From JACKCD01 sp041390905 (lineage in GTDB: Bacteria; Chloroflexota; Anaerolineae; Promineifilales; Promineifilaceae): a stretch of DNA of 64,000 nucleotides. Each line of letters opens with the position of its first letter. The stretch's first letter is position 1. Shown piece by piece: positions 51,444-60,026 of the stretch. The DNA is taken from contig JAWKPA010000013.1 of NCBI GenBank assembly GCA_041390905.1, positions 1,336,198 through 1,400,197 of the forward strand, given 5' to 3'. The notes under the pieces are model-generated. The model worked only from the letters and a program-made list of their open reading frames with translations. It had not been told where the DNA came from and made no database searches. A program made the position numbers and the translations under genes.

Positions 51444-52310
51444 ATGAAAGACAACCAACAGACAACCAACAACAACCTGGGACGGGTAGAGCCGCTGGCC
51501 GCCAGTGAAGCCGAAGTGCGGCGGCGGCATGAGTCCAACCGGGCGGGCTGGAATGAGGGGGCAAGTCACTACACGCAGAAAGTGGCGCAAACCATCGCCT
51601 TTTTGCGCGGTGGCGGCAGCAGCTTGCACCCGCTGGAGAAGGCGAATTTGGGCAATCTGGGGGAATGGTGCGAAACGGCCGTTCATCTCCAGTGCGCTTC
51701 CGGCGAAGACACCCTTTCCCTATGGAACGAAGGGGTCAAACAGGTCATCGGCGTGGATATTTCCGATGTCCATATTGCCAACGCCCGCCAAACCAGTGCC
51801 GCCCTCAACGCCCCCGCCCACTGGTTCCGCTGTGACATTCTCGACACCCCCGCCGAACTCAACGGCGTGGCCGATTTGGTCTACACCGGGCAAGGGGCGC
51901 TTTGCTGGCTCCACGACCTGCACGGCTGGGCGGCGGTTATTCACCGGCTGCTCAAACCCGGTGGCACCTTCCACATTTTGGACGACCACCCCGCCTCGTG
52001 GCTGTTTGACCAGGATGCCGACCACATCAAGGCAGCCGGCAACAGCTACTTCGGCCACAGCGAGTCAGGCAAGGGGTGGGGCCCCACCTACATCGGTGAT
52101 TTGGAAATTCCGGCGGCGGAACAGTCGCGCAAATATGAACGGCTATGGACGCTGGCCGAGATTTTCCAGGCGCTAACGGGCGCCGGGCTGGCCGTCACCC
52201 ACTTGGGCGAATACCCGGACGAATATTGGATAAGCTTCCCCTATCTCTCGGTGGCGGACAAGGCAAAGCTGCCGATGACGTTTACGATGATGGGAAAACG
52301 GCCGTTTTAG
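51444..52310 (+). CDS. Class I SAM-dependent methyltransferase
   Basis: 288-residue methyltransferase. AVHLQCASGEDTLSLW (motif I, about 78-93), VIGVDISDVHIANAR, WFRCDILDTP, DLVYTGQGALCWLHDL and LLKPGGTFHILDDHP are clear. The C-terminus ends ...KRPF, encoded by the AACGGCCGTT at 52297 whose flank forms the stop codon. Substrate unknown. Confidence 0.8.
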   Translation: MKDNQQTTNNNLGRVEPLAASEAEVRRRHESNRAGWNEGASHYTQKVAQTIAFLRGGGSSLHPLEKANLGNLGEWCETAVHLQCASGEDTLSLWNEGVKQVIGVDISDVHIANARQTSAALNAPAHWFRCDILDTPAELNGVADLVYTGQGALCWLHDLHGWAAVIHRLLKPGGTFHILDDHPASWLFDQDADHIKAAGNSYFGHSESGKGWGPTYIGDLEIPAAEQSRKYERLWTLAEIFQALTGAGLAVTHLGEYPDEYWISFPYLSVADKAKLPMTFTMMGKRPF

Positions 52311-52419
52311 CCACTAACAGCTTATTGGAGACGTAAGAATAGCATCAGAGTAGGCCAAGCGTAGCCCAGGAAACCAACATCAAACCCCTTTTGGGCGTAT
52401 AATTCAGGTCAGACACAAG

Positions 52420-52452
52420 ATAGCCGCTGGTTTTGGGTAGCGGCTCTTTTTA
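52420..52452 (+). terminator. Intrinsic terminator
   Basis: AGCCGCT / AGCGGCT stem with a ten-base loop and CTTTTT tail, about 110 bases past the methyltransferase stop. Confidence 0.75.
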
Positions 52453-52482
52453 TGGAGCAACCAATCCGCAGAGGTATTTGAC

Positions 52483-54321
52483 ATGCGTACAAAACTTTTC
52501 CCCCTTTTACTGCTCATGCTGCTGCTGGCGTGCAGCCAGCCAGCCCCGGCCACACCGTTGCCAACGGCCGTTTCTGAACCCACCACCGCACCCAGCCCCA
52601 TCGTCACAGAGCCAACAGTTGCCCCCACCGTGGAACCAACGGCCGTTCCCACCCAGGAACCCGCCGCCGAACCAACCGTCACCCCCACCGCCGAGCCAGC
52701 AACGGCCGTTTCCAGCAACGGCATCAACTTCAGCTACGGCGCACTCGCCAGCGACATTACCACCGAAGAGATAGCCGCCGCCAACGAAGGCAGCAGCGGC
52801 CCCTACTGGGCCAACCACCCCGCCTACACCACCTTCACCCTCAACGGCTACCCCCTCAGCGACACCTTCCACACCCCCCGCGTTGAAATCTACCCCGCCC
52901 GCGCCTACGCCAGTGCCAACGCCATTGCCGCCGAACAGATCGAACAGTTGACCCAGCTCTTGCAGGAACGGCCGTCTGCCCCCGAAGGCGACCTCCCGTT
53001 CATTCCCCTCTTCAACGCCGCCCAAGTCATCCGCAGCCGCGTCCACTACCTCGACTTCACCAGCAGCGGCAGCGGCGTGGCCTATCTCACCTTCTACGCC
53101 CAAGATGCCTACCCCATCACTAACGGCCAGCTTTTCTACACCTTCCAGGGGCTAACCCACGACCAGCAAACCTATATCGCCGCCATTCTTCCCATCGCTC
53201 AGGCCGATTTGCCCGACGAAATAGACAACGCCACCTTTGACTACGCTGCCTTTATTGAGCAACTTGACACCTATCACAGCGAACTAACCGCCGCGCTCGA
53301 CAGTGCCAACGACAACAGTTTCACCCCCACCATCTCATCCCTCGACGCGCTGGTGCAATCATTTGCCATTGAGCCAATGGCACAGCCGGGGCCGGTGGAT
53401 GCGCTGACGGTTGATTACCCACTCCCCAATGGGCAAAACGAGGCGGGGCAGCCCATTGTGATTCGTGGCCGCGCCGTTAACGATGCCAACCTAGTTGAAG
53501 GACAGCTTTGGACTGGGGAAACGGCCGTTTCCGTGGGGCAAACATCACCCGACCCCGCTGGAGGTTGGGAGCTGACGCTGGACACGCCCTTGGCCTACAC
53601 CGGTTCGGCGCGGCTGCTCATCATCAACGGCAGCGAATCGGTGACGGTACCGCTGGAAATCCTGCAAATTGGGGAGGTGGTCCCAGCAGCAGGTGCGCCA
53701 GCGATGCAACTTTATCGGCCCATTGTGGGAGAAACGGCCGTTTCTGGCTACCCCCTCTACTTTGAAGGGCAAGTCCGCAACCCTGTTAACAATATCATCA
53801 CCATCGGGTTGCTCGTGGACGGCTGCAGTCGCTTTGTCGCCCAACAAAACTTCGCGGTCGCTCCCGCCGCCGCCGACCGCGACACCGGCTGGACGGGTGT
53901 TCTCATCTTGCCACAGACCATTGAAGGAAACGACAGTTGTGCCATTGCCTACACCGGCAAAATGGGCGAAGGCGCCTGGGCAGCTACCTCCCTGTCTGTG
54001 CCGGTGCTGGCCGAAGATGACCCTAACGCCAACCGGATTTCGCTGGAAGCGGGGTTTAACATGGTGCTAAAGGCGGGGAAGACGGAGAGAATTGCGGGAA
54101 CGGCCGTTAACGCCGAAGAAGTCACCGTCACCCTCAGCCGCAGCGACGACAACGCCGTCATAGCCGAAGGCACCGCCACCGTCGGCGACTTTGGCTTCTG
54201 GGAACTCTTCCTTCCCATCCCCAGCGACGCCCCCGACTTTGTGCAGGTCGCCGTAGTCATTAGTAGCGATGACAGCGAAGCCCCACCCGCCCTGTATACG
54301 GGGGCTTCTATTACCCACTAA
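52483..54321 (+). CDS. Lipoprotein with Thr/Pro linker and Ig-like modules
   Basis: 612-residue exported lipoprotein: signal peptide with lipobox LLLAC (Cys17), then a linker rich in PTA-V and TEPT (about 20-75), encoded by three closely spaced AACGGCCGTT sites. A domain of about 240 residues (ISFSYGALAS-like start, here NGINFSYGALASDITTEEI onward) has no family I can name; several Bacillota/Chloroflexota lipoproteins have similar regions. Two or three Ig-like/Gmad2-type sandwich modules follow (IVIRGRAVNDANLVEGQLW; PLYFEGQVRNPVNN; RIAGTAVNAEEVTVTLS). Function unknown; surface binding is likely. Confidence 0.65.
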   Translation: MRTKLFPLLLLMLLLACSQPAPATPLPTAVSEPTTAPSPIVTEPTVAPTVEPTAVPTQEPAAEPTVTPTAEPATAVSSNGINFSYGALASDITTEEIAAANEGSSGPYWANHPAYTTFTLNGYPLSDTFHTPRVEIYPARAYASANAIAAEQIEQLTQLLQERPSAPEGDLPFIPLFNAAQVIRSRVHYLDFTSSGSGVAYLTFYAQDAYPITNGQLFYTFQGLTHDQQTYIAAILPIAQADLPDEIDNATFDYAAFIEQLDTYHSELTAALDSANDNSFTPTISSLDALVQSFAIEPMAQPGPVDALTVDYPLPNGQNEAGQPIVIRGRAVNDANLVEGQLWTGETAVSVGQTSPDPAGGWELTLDTPLAYTGSARLLIINGSESVTVPLEILQIGEVVPAAGAPAMQLYRPIVGETAVSGYPLYFEGQVRNPVNNIITIGLLVDGCSRFVAQQNFAVAPAAADRDTGWTGVLILPQTIEGNDSCAIAYTGKMGEGAWAATSLSVPVLAEDDPNANRISLEAGFNMVLKAGKTERIAGTAVNAEEVTVTLSRSDDNAVIAEGTATVGDFGFWELFLPIPSDAPDFVQVAVVISSDDSEAPPALYTGASITH

Positions 54322-54357
54322 AGCGTAGGGTGTAGCGCGTAGGGCGCATTGCAGTTC

Positions 54358-54445
54358 GGAATGAAGATTAAATAAGTGACGCAAGAAGTTCAACTTCTTC
54401 TGAGAAGTTGAACTTCTGCATCCTAGGTTATTAACGAATGAACCC
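54358..54445. mobile_element. MITE copy, 88 bp
   Basis: Left end GGAATGAAGATTAAATAA (same as the right end of the copy at 60480 when reversed), core AGAAGTTCAACTTCT / AGAAGTTGAACTTCT, right end TTAACGAATGAACCC. No flanking TA on the left. Confidence 0.7.
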
Positions 54446-54485
54446 TGAATACGATGCACCCTACAGGTCTCTATCGTTTTGCCGT

Positions 54486-54515
54486 TTGACAAATACCCGC
54501 CACCTTACCTAAAAT
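54486..54515 (+). promoter_or_regulatory. Possible promoter of the amidase gene
   Basis: TTGACA (54486), 18-base spacer, TAAAAT (54510). Transcription would begin a few bases before the ATG at 54525, so the mRNA would be almost leaderless. Confidence 0.4.
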
Positions 54516-54524
54516 ATAGACATA

Positions 54525-55304
54525 ATGCAATCACCGTATGGGAATGTCTGGTCATCGTCGGCCACAGCCTGGCTCCGCTTTCTCGGTCGCCACGCGGCTC
54601 TGCTGTTATTTCTACTGCTTGCTTTTGGCGGCATGATCGCCGTCTACTGGTTTTTTAGCCCCGCCAACGACAAGCTAGTAAATGCCGCTGTCGCCGCCAG
54701 CAGCAACGGCAGCCTCATTGCCCCCATCTACAAACCTGTTCCTGATCGCCCCGTGCTACAGCGGCTGCCGCAAAGCCAGGGGCCACTGCGAATTGGGCTA
54801 GTATCGGGACATTTGGACAACGACAGTGGTGCCGTTTGCCCCGATGGGCTAACCGAGGCCGATGTGAATCTGCGTATCACCCAATTTATAGCCGAAAAGC
54901 TGCGCGGGCGCGGCATCCGCACTGACATTCTGGCTGAATTTGACCCACAATTGGCTGGCTACAGTGCCACCGCCTTTATCTCCATTCACGCTGATTCCTG
55001 TGATTCGCTGGGCGAATTAACCTCCGGCTTTAAAATTGCTGGCTCCGCCTACACCGACTCCAGCAGCCTGTCCATCTGCGTCGAGCAAGCATATCAGGCC
55101 GAAACCCAGCTTCCCTACCACGCCAACACCATCACCCCGGACATGACCGATTACCATGCTTTCCGCGAGATCGCTCCCGGTACGCCGGCCATCATCATCG
55201 AAACAGGGTTTATGGGGCAAGATCGGGAAAAAATTTACGATAATGCCGAGGAACCGGCTAACGGCATTACCAACGGCATTTTATGCTATCTTAACGGTCT
55301 TTAA
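54525..55304 (+). CDS. N-acetylmuramoyl-L-alanine amidase (Amidase_3)
   Basis: 259-residue membrane-anchored amidase that cuts the bond between muramic acid and the stem peptide. One membrane helix (about 24-46), then the Amidase_3 domain: GLVSGHLDNDSGAVCPDGLTEADVNL (His and Glu ligands), FISIHADSC (second His) and AIIIETGFMG (catalytic Glu). Its stop and the ATG of the next gene share one base, coupling two wall enzymes. Confidence 0.9.
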   Translation: MQSPYGNVWSSSATAWLRFLGRHAALLLFLLLAFGGMIAVYWFFSPANDKLVNAAVAASSNGSLIAPIYKPVPDRPVLQRLPQSQGPLRIGLVSGHLDNDSGAVCPDGLTEADVNLRITQFIAEKLRGRGIRTDILAEFDPQLAGYSATAFISIHADSCDSLGELTSGFKIAGSAYTDSSSLSICVEQAYQAETQLPYHANTITPDMTDYHAFREIAPGTPAIIIETGFMGQDREKIYDNAEEPANGITNGILCYLNGL

Positions 55305-56428
55305 TGGACGCTCAAACGCTTGTACAGCAGGCACGTGCCGCCATTGAGGCGGGTGAAAAACAAAAAGCGCGTCATTTATTGCAGCAGGCCGTGGCACAGC
55401 AGCCAGATGACTATGCCATTTGGCTGTGGCTTGCCAGCGTTGCTCCTTCGCCGGCCGCCAGCATGGAGTATGTGCAGCAGGCAGAGGCACTTAACCCGGC
55501 GCATCCGACGGTGGTCAAAGCCAGGGTATGGGCGCAGCGGCGGCTGGAGAAAACCAGGGTTACGGCGGTGGCTGTTGCCACAACGGCTATGGCAACGGTG
55601 CCTGTAGCGGCAAACGGCCGTTCATCTTCCCCCACGTCTACTCCGACAGCCAAATCATCCACTGCCCCCACCCGCTGGCCCCGGTGGGTAGCCCTTACCA
55701 TACTGCTGCTTCTGCTGCTGGGTGCAGCCAGGTTTTACTACCTGACGAACAGCGGCCAGGCAACGGAAACGGCCGTTTTGCCCGCAGCCACCAGCCAGCC
55801 AACCATTGAACCAACACATATGGCGCCAACGGTGGTGCCAACGGAAACGGCCGTTCCTCCCACCAGCAGCCCCACCCCCGCCCCCACCGAACGGCCAGAG
55901 CGGCTGCTGGCAAAAAACATCAGCGACAGCCAGCCCCGCGCCGCATGGACGGCCACCCCGTTGCCTACCGACACGCCCACGCCCACCCCAACGCCACTGC
56001 CAACGGTTGTGGGGGTGGAAACCAATAACTGGGTGGGTAAACGGCCGTTTGGCGTAGCCGAAAACGAATCCTGGATTGATGTCAACCTCTCTACCCAAAC
56101 GCTCAACGCATTTGAGGGCGACACCCTGGTCTATTCCGCCCTTGTGTCCAGCGGCTTGCCCGGTTTCCCCACCGTCACGGGCCAATTCCGCACTTGGATC
56201 AAATTTGAAAGCCAGACGATGGACGGCCGTTTACTTGGTTACGACTACTATCTGGAAAACGTTCCCTACGTCATGTATTTTTACGAAGATTACGCCATTC
56301 ACGGTGCCTACTGGCACAACAACTTTGGGCATCCCATGAGCCACGGCTGCGTCAACGTCAGCATCCCCGATTCGCAGTGGCTGTTTAACTGGGCACCGCT
56401 TGGCACGCTGGTCAATGTTCATTATTAA
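55304..56428 (+). CDS. L,D-transpeptidase (YkuD) with TPR and Thr/Pro linker
   Basis: 374 residues. The N-terminal ~80 residues form a TPR-like cytoplasmic part (ARAAIEAGEKQKARHLLQQAVAQQPDDYAIWLWLA), one membrane helix lies at about 127-146, then a PT-rich linker and the YkuD domain: IDVNLSTQTLNAFEGDTLVYSALVSSG, YAIHGAYWHNNFGHPMSHGCVNVS with the catalytic H-x15-SHGC-V-N signature. It makes 3-3 crosslinks or attaches proteins to peptidoglycan. Four AACGGCCGTT sites. Confidence 0.9.
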   Translation: MDAQTLVQQARAAIEAGEKQKARHLLQQAVAQQPDDYAIWLWLASVAPSPAASMEYVQQAEALNPAHPTVVKARVWAQRRLEKTRVTAVAVATTAMATVPVAANGRSSSPTSTPTAKSSTAPTRWPRWVALTILLLLLLGAARFYYLTNSGQATETAVLPAATSQPTIEPTHMAPTVVPTETAVPPTSSPTPAPTERPERLLAKNISDSQPRAAWTATPLPTDTPTPTPTPLPTVVGVETNNWVGKRPFGVAENESWIDVNLSTQTLNAFEGDTLVYSALVSSGLPGFPTVTGQFRTWIKFESQTMDGRLLGYDYYLENVPYVMYFYEDYAIHGAYWHNNFGHPMSHGCVNVSIPDSQWLFNWAPLGTLVNVHY

Positions 56429-56431
56429 AAT

Positions 56432-56508
56432 CAAGAGATTGAGAGATTAAGAGACTGGGAGACTAAGAGACTATAGGCAGTCTCCCAATCTCCAGGCCCT
56501 AATCCCCA
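56432..56508. repeat. Hairpin repeat, GAGATTGAGAGATTAAG words
   Basis: AGAGATTGAGAGATTAAGAG and AGACTGGGAGACTAAGAGAC facing CAGTCTCCCAATCTCCAGG, between the two wall-related genes. Confidence 0.8.
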
Positions 56509-56523
56509 AGGAGTTAAAGACTT

Positions 56524-56913
56524 ATGAACACAAATACGCTCCCCATTAGCCCAGAACTGTTAGAAATTTTGCGCGATCCTTACGCCATTCAGCAAAACAC
56601 GGAACAGGGCGGCGACCCAGGGCGGCTGGAACTGGTTCACAACAGTTGGCTGGTCTCCCCGGAAACGGGTTACAAATACCCCATTCGGGATGGCATCCCG
56701 GTGATGTTGATTGAAGAGGGACGACGCTGGCAAGAAACGGCCGTTTCTGACCTCCCCGTGCCGCCGCCCGCACCACCCGCTGCCGTTCCCAGTTCGGCCG
56801 GCACATCAGACAGGGTTATCGCGGCCACGCCCAACACCCTCATCACAATCCTCGCCGCCGTCCTCACCACCCTTCTCGTCATCGCCCTTTGGCGGCGCAT
56901 GAGCAAAGCATAA
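56524..56913 (+). CDS. Trm112-like domain protein with C-terminal membrane helix
   Basis: 129 residues. Residues 7-67 follow the Trm112/UPF0434 pattern (ISPELLEILRDP...LELVHNSWLVSPETGYKYPIRDGIPVMLIEEGR), but the Cys pair that usually binds zinc is absent. A Pro-rich linker and one membrane helix (about 103-123) with R-R-M at the end follow, so it is probably tail-anchored. Function unknown. Confidence 0.7.
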   Translation: MNTNTLPISPELLEILRDPYAIQQNTEQGGDPGRLELVHNSWLVSPETGYKYPIRDGIPVMLIEEGRRWQETAVSDLPVPPPAPPAAVPSSAGTSDRVIAATPNTLITILAAVLTTLLVIALWRRMSKA

Positions 56914-56949
56914 AAAAAGGGGCTGTGGTTTTCGCCACAGCCCCTTTTT
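56912..56949. terminator. Bidirectional terminator
   Basis: GGGGCTGTGG / CCACAGCCCC stem with A7 left and T5 right, between convergent genes. Confidence 0.9.
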
Positions 56950-56956
56950 CATTTAC

Positions 56957-59608
56957 CTACACCAGTGCTATCTCCATCTCATACTGCGGCACCTCATGGG
57001 TCACATTCGCCAAATACCCCTTAATCGTCGTCAAGAAATAACCCGGCTCATACGGCTTCTGGATAAACCCAGACAGCCCATGCCCCACAAACTGCACCGT
57101 TGCATCCGACTCATCATACCCCGACGACAACACCACATTCACCCTGGGATTAATACGCTGTAGCCGAATAAACGTTTCATGCCCATTCAGCCCCGGCATA
57201 GACAAATCGAGCAGCACCAAATCAATATCATCCTGATACTTCTCATACAGCTCAATCCCAATCTCCCCATTCGGCGCAACCATCGTGCGAATACCGTCCA
57301 TCTCCAGAATGTCGGTCACAATGTTGCGCACCGAGGCTTCGTCATCAATCACCAGCACCAAGCAATCGGCCGGAATCGCCACATCTTGCAGCGCAGGTGG
57401 CTGCATAACAGCATCTAGCTCGCTTTTACTCACCGGCAACATCAAGCTAAAGGTCGTTCCTTCACCCGGCTTACTGGAAACATGCAGGCCACCCTTATGC
57501 CCGCGCACAATCCCCTGCACCGCTGCCAACCCCAAACCACGCCCGGTTTGTTTGGTAGTAAAAAACGGGTCAAAAATCCTGGACACCGTTTGCTCATCCA
57601 TCCCACATCCGTTATCCGTCACATCAAGCCGAATATAGCGACCGGGTTTCAGCGTGTAGTTAAGCTGCGAAAACTCCTTATCCCCGCTCTCCAAATCATA
57701 AAGCATCGTAGTAATCTTCACCATGCCCTGCTTTTGCCCAATCGCATCGGCCCCGTTCAAAATCAGGTTCATCACCACCTGCTGCATCTGCCCCAGGTCA
57801 GCATCAACCCGGGGTAAGCCGTGGGCAAGCTGTTTTTGCAGCGTAATATTTTTGGGAATGGCCGATGTAAAGAGGTGAAGGTTTTCGTCCAGCAGCGTGT
57901 TGAGATCAATGGGCTGCATCCGAAAGTGGCCGCGCCCAGAGTAGGCCAGCATCTGCTGCGTCAGGTCTGCCGCCCGCTCGGCCGCCTTCACCGCCTGGGC
58001 AATATGGTCATAGGCTGGGTTGCTGGCTGGTAAACGCATCATCGCCAGCGAGGTATGCCCCAGCATGGCTACCAGCAAATTGTTAAAATCATGGGCAACG
58101 CCACCAGCCAATACACCCAAACTTTCCAGCTTCTGCGCTTGCTCCATTGCCTTCTTGGTGCGCTCCCGCTCGGTAATGTCGGTAATGCTGCCCCGCACCA
58201 GATTGCGTGACTTGGATGGCAGGCGCACAAAGCGCACGTCGCAGAGGATTTCGTCGCCGTGGGCGTTCAGGTAAACCCATTCAAACTCTACGCGATGGCC
58301 AGAAAGTGCCTGTGCCAGCTTATCGGCCATCAGCGGCAGCGACGGCTGCCCGTCTGGCTGGGACGCTGGGCTGAGCGCAGCCAGGCTGGTGCGCAGCAAA
58401 TGTTTGCGGCTGAGGCCAAAAAGGTGGACTGCATTTTCGTTCACATCTTCAATGAGGCTCTCATTTACATCCAGCACAACAATGGCTTCGGGGGCGTTTT
58501 CGACCAGGGTGCGGTAACGTTCTTCGTTCTCACGCAAGGTCGAGGTCATGGCTTCGGCCAAAATGAGGGCACGTTCACGAGCGGTGAAGACGGTCCAGGT
58601 GAGACCGAAGATAAAAAAGCTAAAGATAATGCCCGTAATGAGAACCATGGTGGGCTGGCTTTCGTCAATGCTGAGGTTGAAGGCTGGCAGGGTGCTAAAG
58701 CTGAGTGTCCAAACACGGCCGTTTAAGTTGACAAGCTGTGTTTCGCGGAACGTCATATCTTCTAGGGTATGGGTATGCAAACGCGAATGGTCAAACAAAA
58801 TGGTTTCTGGCTCTATTGCGGTGCCGTCATATAGTTCAACATGCAGGCCAGAGTCCTGTAGCCCCAAGGTGCCTTCTAACAGAGCTTGGGTGCTGACTGT
58901 GGCGTAGACCCAGCCCTGAACGGCCGTTTCTTTCCCATACACCGGCAAAAACAAAAAGACACCCGCTTGCTCCACGGGATTAACGGCCGTTTCCATCCCC
59001 GCCAACTGCACCTTCCGGCTAATCACCACCTCATCCAAATCCCGCGCCCGCTCCGCCACCGACCGCAGCGCAAAATCAGCCCCCAAATCCTGCCCCACCA
59101 TCAACTGCTCCACCCCCTGAGCATACAAAAACTGCGTAATCAAATAATCCGGCTGCCCCACCGCCACCTGCGGTGCCACCCCCCCCGTACTCTGGCGCAG
59201 CGTCTCCACAAACCCCGGCAGATCCGCCTCCGGCACATACGCCACATATCCCAGCTCCACCAAACCCGGATACCGTGCCGACAAATCAAGGGATTCCACA
59301 TACCGCTGCCACATTGCCAGCGTCACCCCATCATTCGCCACCAAAAAGCTACGGGCACTATAAAGTGCCTCTTGTGAGTAGGCCAACTGGTTTTCCAGAG
59401 CCTGATCTGTATAGGCAACTTCCTGACGCAAACGTGTCTGAATGCGCGTTTGCAGCAATTGTTGCTCCTGTTGCCAAACAAAACCGGTAACAATGAGCGA
59501 CAAAAGCAGCAACAACCACGGAATTGGCAACCGTTGCAAACGATTTAATTTAAACGAATGAGCCACCAGGCGCATTCTAGACAGCCGACCATGTGCCACT
59601 GTTTGCAT
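56957..59608 (-). CDS. Hybrid sensor histidine kinase (CHASE-PAS-HK-REC)
   Basis: 883 residues from the ATG at 59608 (AAGGGGAAG upstream; the frame is open to 59662). Order: membrane helix (about 30-48), outer CHASE domain (about 60-290, with ARYPGLVELGYVAYVPEADL), second helix (about 320-340), PAS domain (RTLVENAPEAIVVLDVNESLIEDVNENAVHLFG), histidine-kinase core (GGVAHDFNNLLVAMLGH with the phospho-His, NLILNGADAIGQ N-box, DNGCGMD G1, GRGLGLAAVQGIV G2), and a receiver domain (VIDDEASVRNIV, phospho-Asp in LVLLDLSMPG, Lys in FIQKPYEP). The kinase is of the HWE-free, 'HDFNN' cyanobacterial-like type. No output partner is adjacent. Confidence 0.9.
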   Translation of the reverse strand: MQTVAHGRLSRMRLVAHSFKLNRLQRLPIPWLLLLLSLIVTGFVWQQEQQLLQTRIQTRLRQEVAYTDQALENQLAYSQEALYSARSFLVANDGVTLAMWQRYVESLDLSARYPGLVELGYVAYVPEADLPGFVETLRQSTGGVAPQVAVGQPDYLITQFLYAQGVEQLMVGQDLGADFALRSVAERARDLDEVVISRKVQLAGMETAVNPVEQAGVFLFLPVYGKETAVQGWVYATVSTQALLEGTLGLQDSGLHVELYDGTAIEPETILFDHSRLHTHTLEDMTFRETQLVNLNGRVWTLSFSTLPAFNLSIDESQPTMVLITGIIFSFFIFGLTWTVFTARERALILAEAMTSTLRENEERYRTLVENAPEAIVVLDVNESLIEDVNENAVHLFGLSRKHLLRTSLAALSPASQPDGQPSLPLMADKLAQALSGHRVEFEWVYLNAHGDEILCDVRFVRLPSKSRNLVRGSITDITERERTKKAMEQAQKLESLGVLAGGVAHDFNNLLVAMLGHTSLAMMRLPASNPAYDHIAQAVKAAERAADLTQQMLAYSGRGHFRMQPIDLNTLLDENLHLFTSAIPKNITLQKQLAHGLPRVDADLGQMQQVVMNLILNGADAIGQKQGMVKITTMLYDLESGDKEFSQLNYTLKPGRYIRLDVTDNGCGMDEQTVSRIFDPFFTTKQTGRGLGLAAVQGIVRGHKGGLHVSSKPGEGTTFSLMLPVSKSELDAVMQPPALQDVAIPADCLVLVIDDEASVRNIVTDILEMDGIRTMVAPNGEIGIELYEKYQDDIDLVLLDLSMPGLNGHETFIRLQRINPRVNVVLSSGYDESDATVQFVGHGLSGFIQKPYEPGYFLTTIKGYLANVTHEVPQYEMEIALV

Positions 59609-60026
59609 AAAACTTCCCCTTGAACACTCTCGTTCACAGCCAAGTTTACCAAAGCAATACAAACCAATACCGTAGTACTAGCCCTTGAGTACTATACCTG
59701 ATATTTATTAAAGCCAACATTACAACGCTTTTTTCACAGATCAGGGGCAAGGTAATCGGCCAAAACGCCAACCCACACAGGCAGCCTATTCACCAATTGC
59801 CCGCCTGCTTAGGGTTCGTTCGTAACTTGGGATTTAGAAGTTCAACTTCTCTCAGAAGTTGAACTTCTGGGACTGCAAACTCGACTTTGGCAGCAGAAAC
59901 CTCGGTAAACATTCGGTATAAACAAGCCGAAAAGCAGAACCTTACCAATTGAATAGAAAAGAAAAGCACCAGTCATGAGAAATAGAGGTACACTATTGGA
60001 AAAAACGAGGGAGCCAGAGGTGAAAC

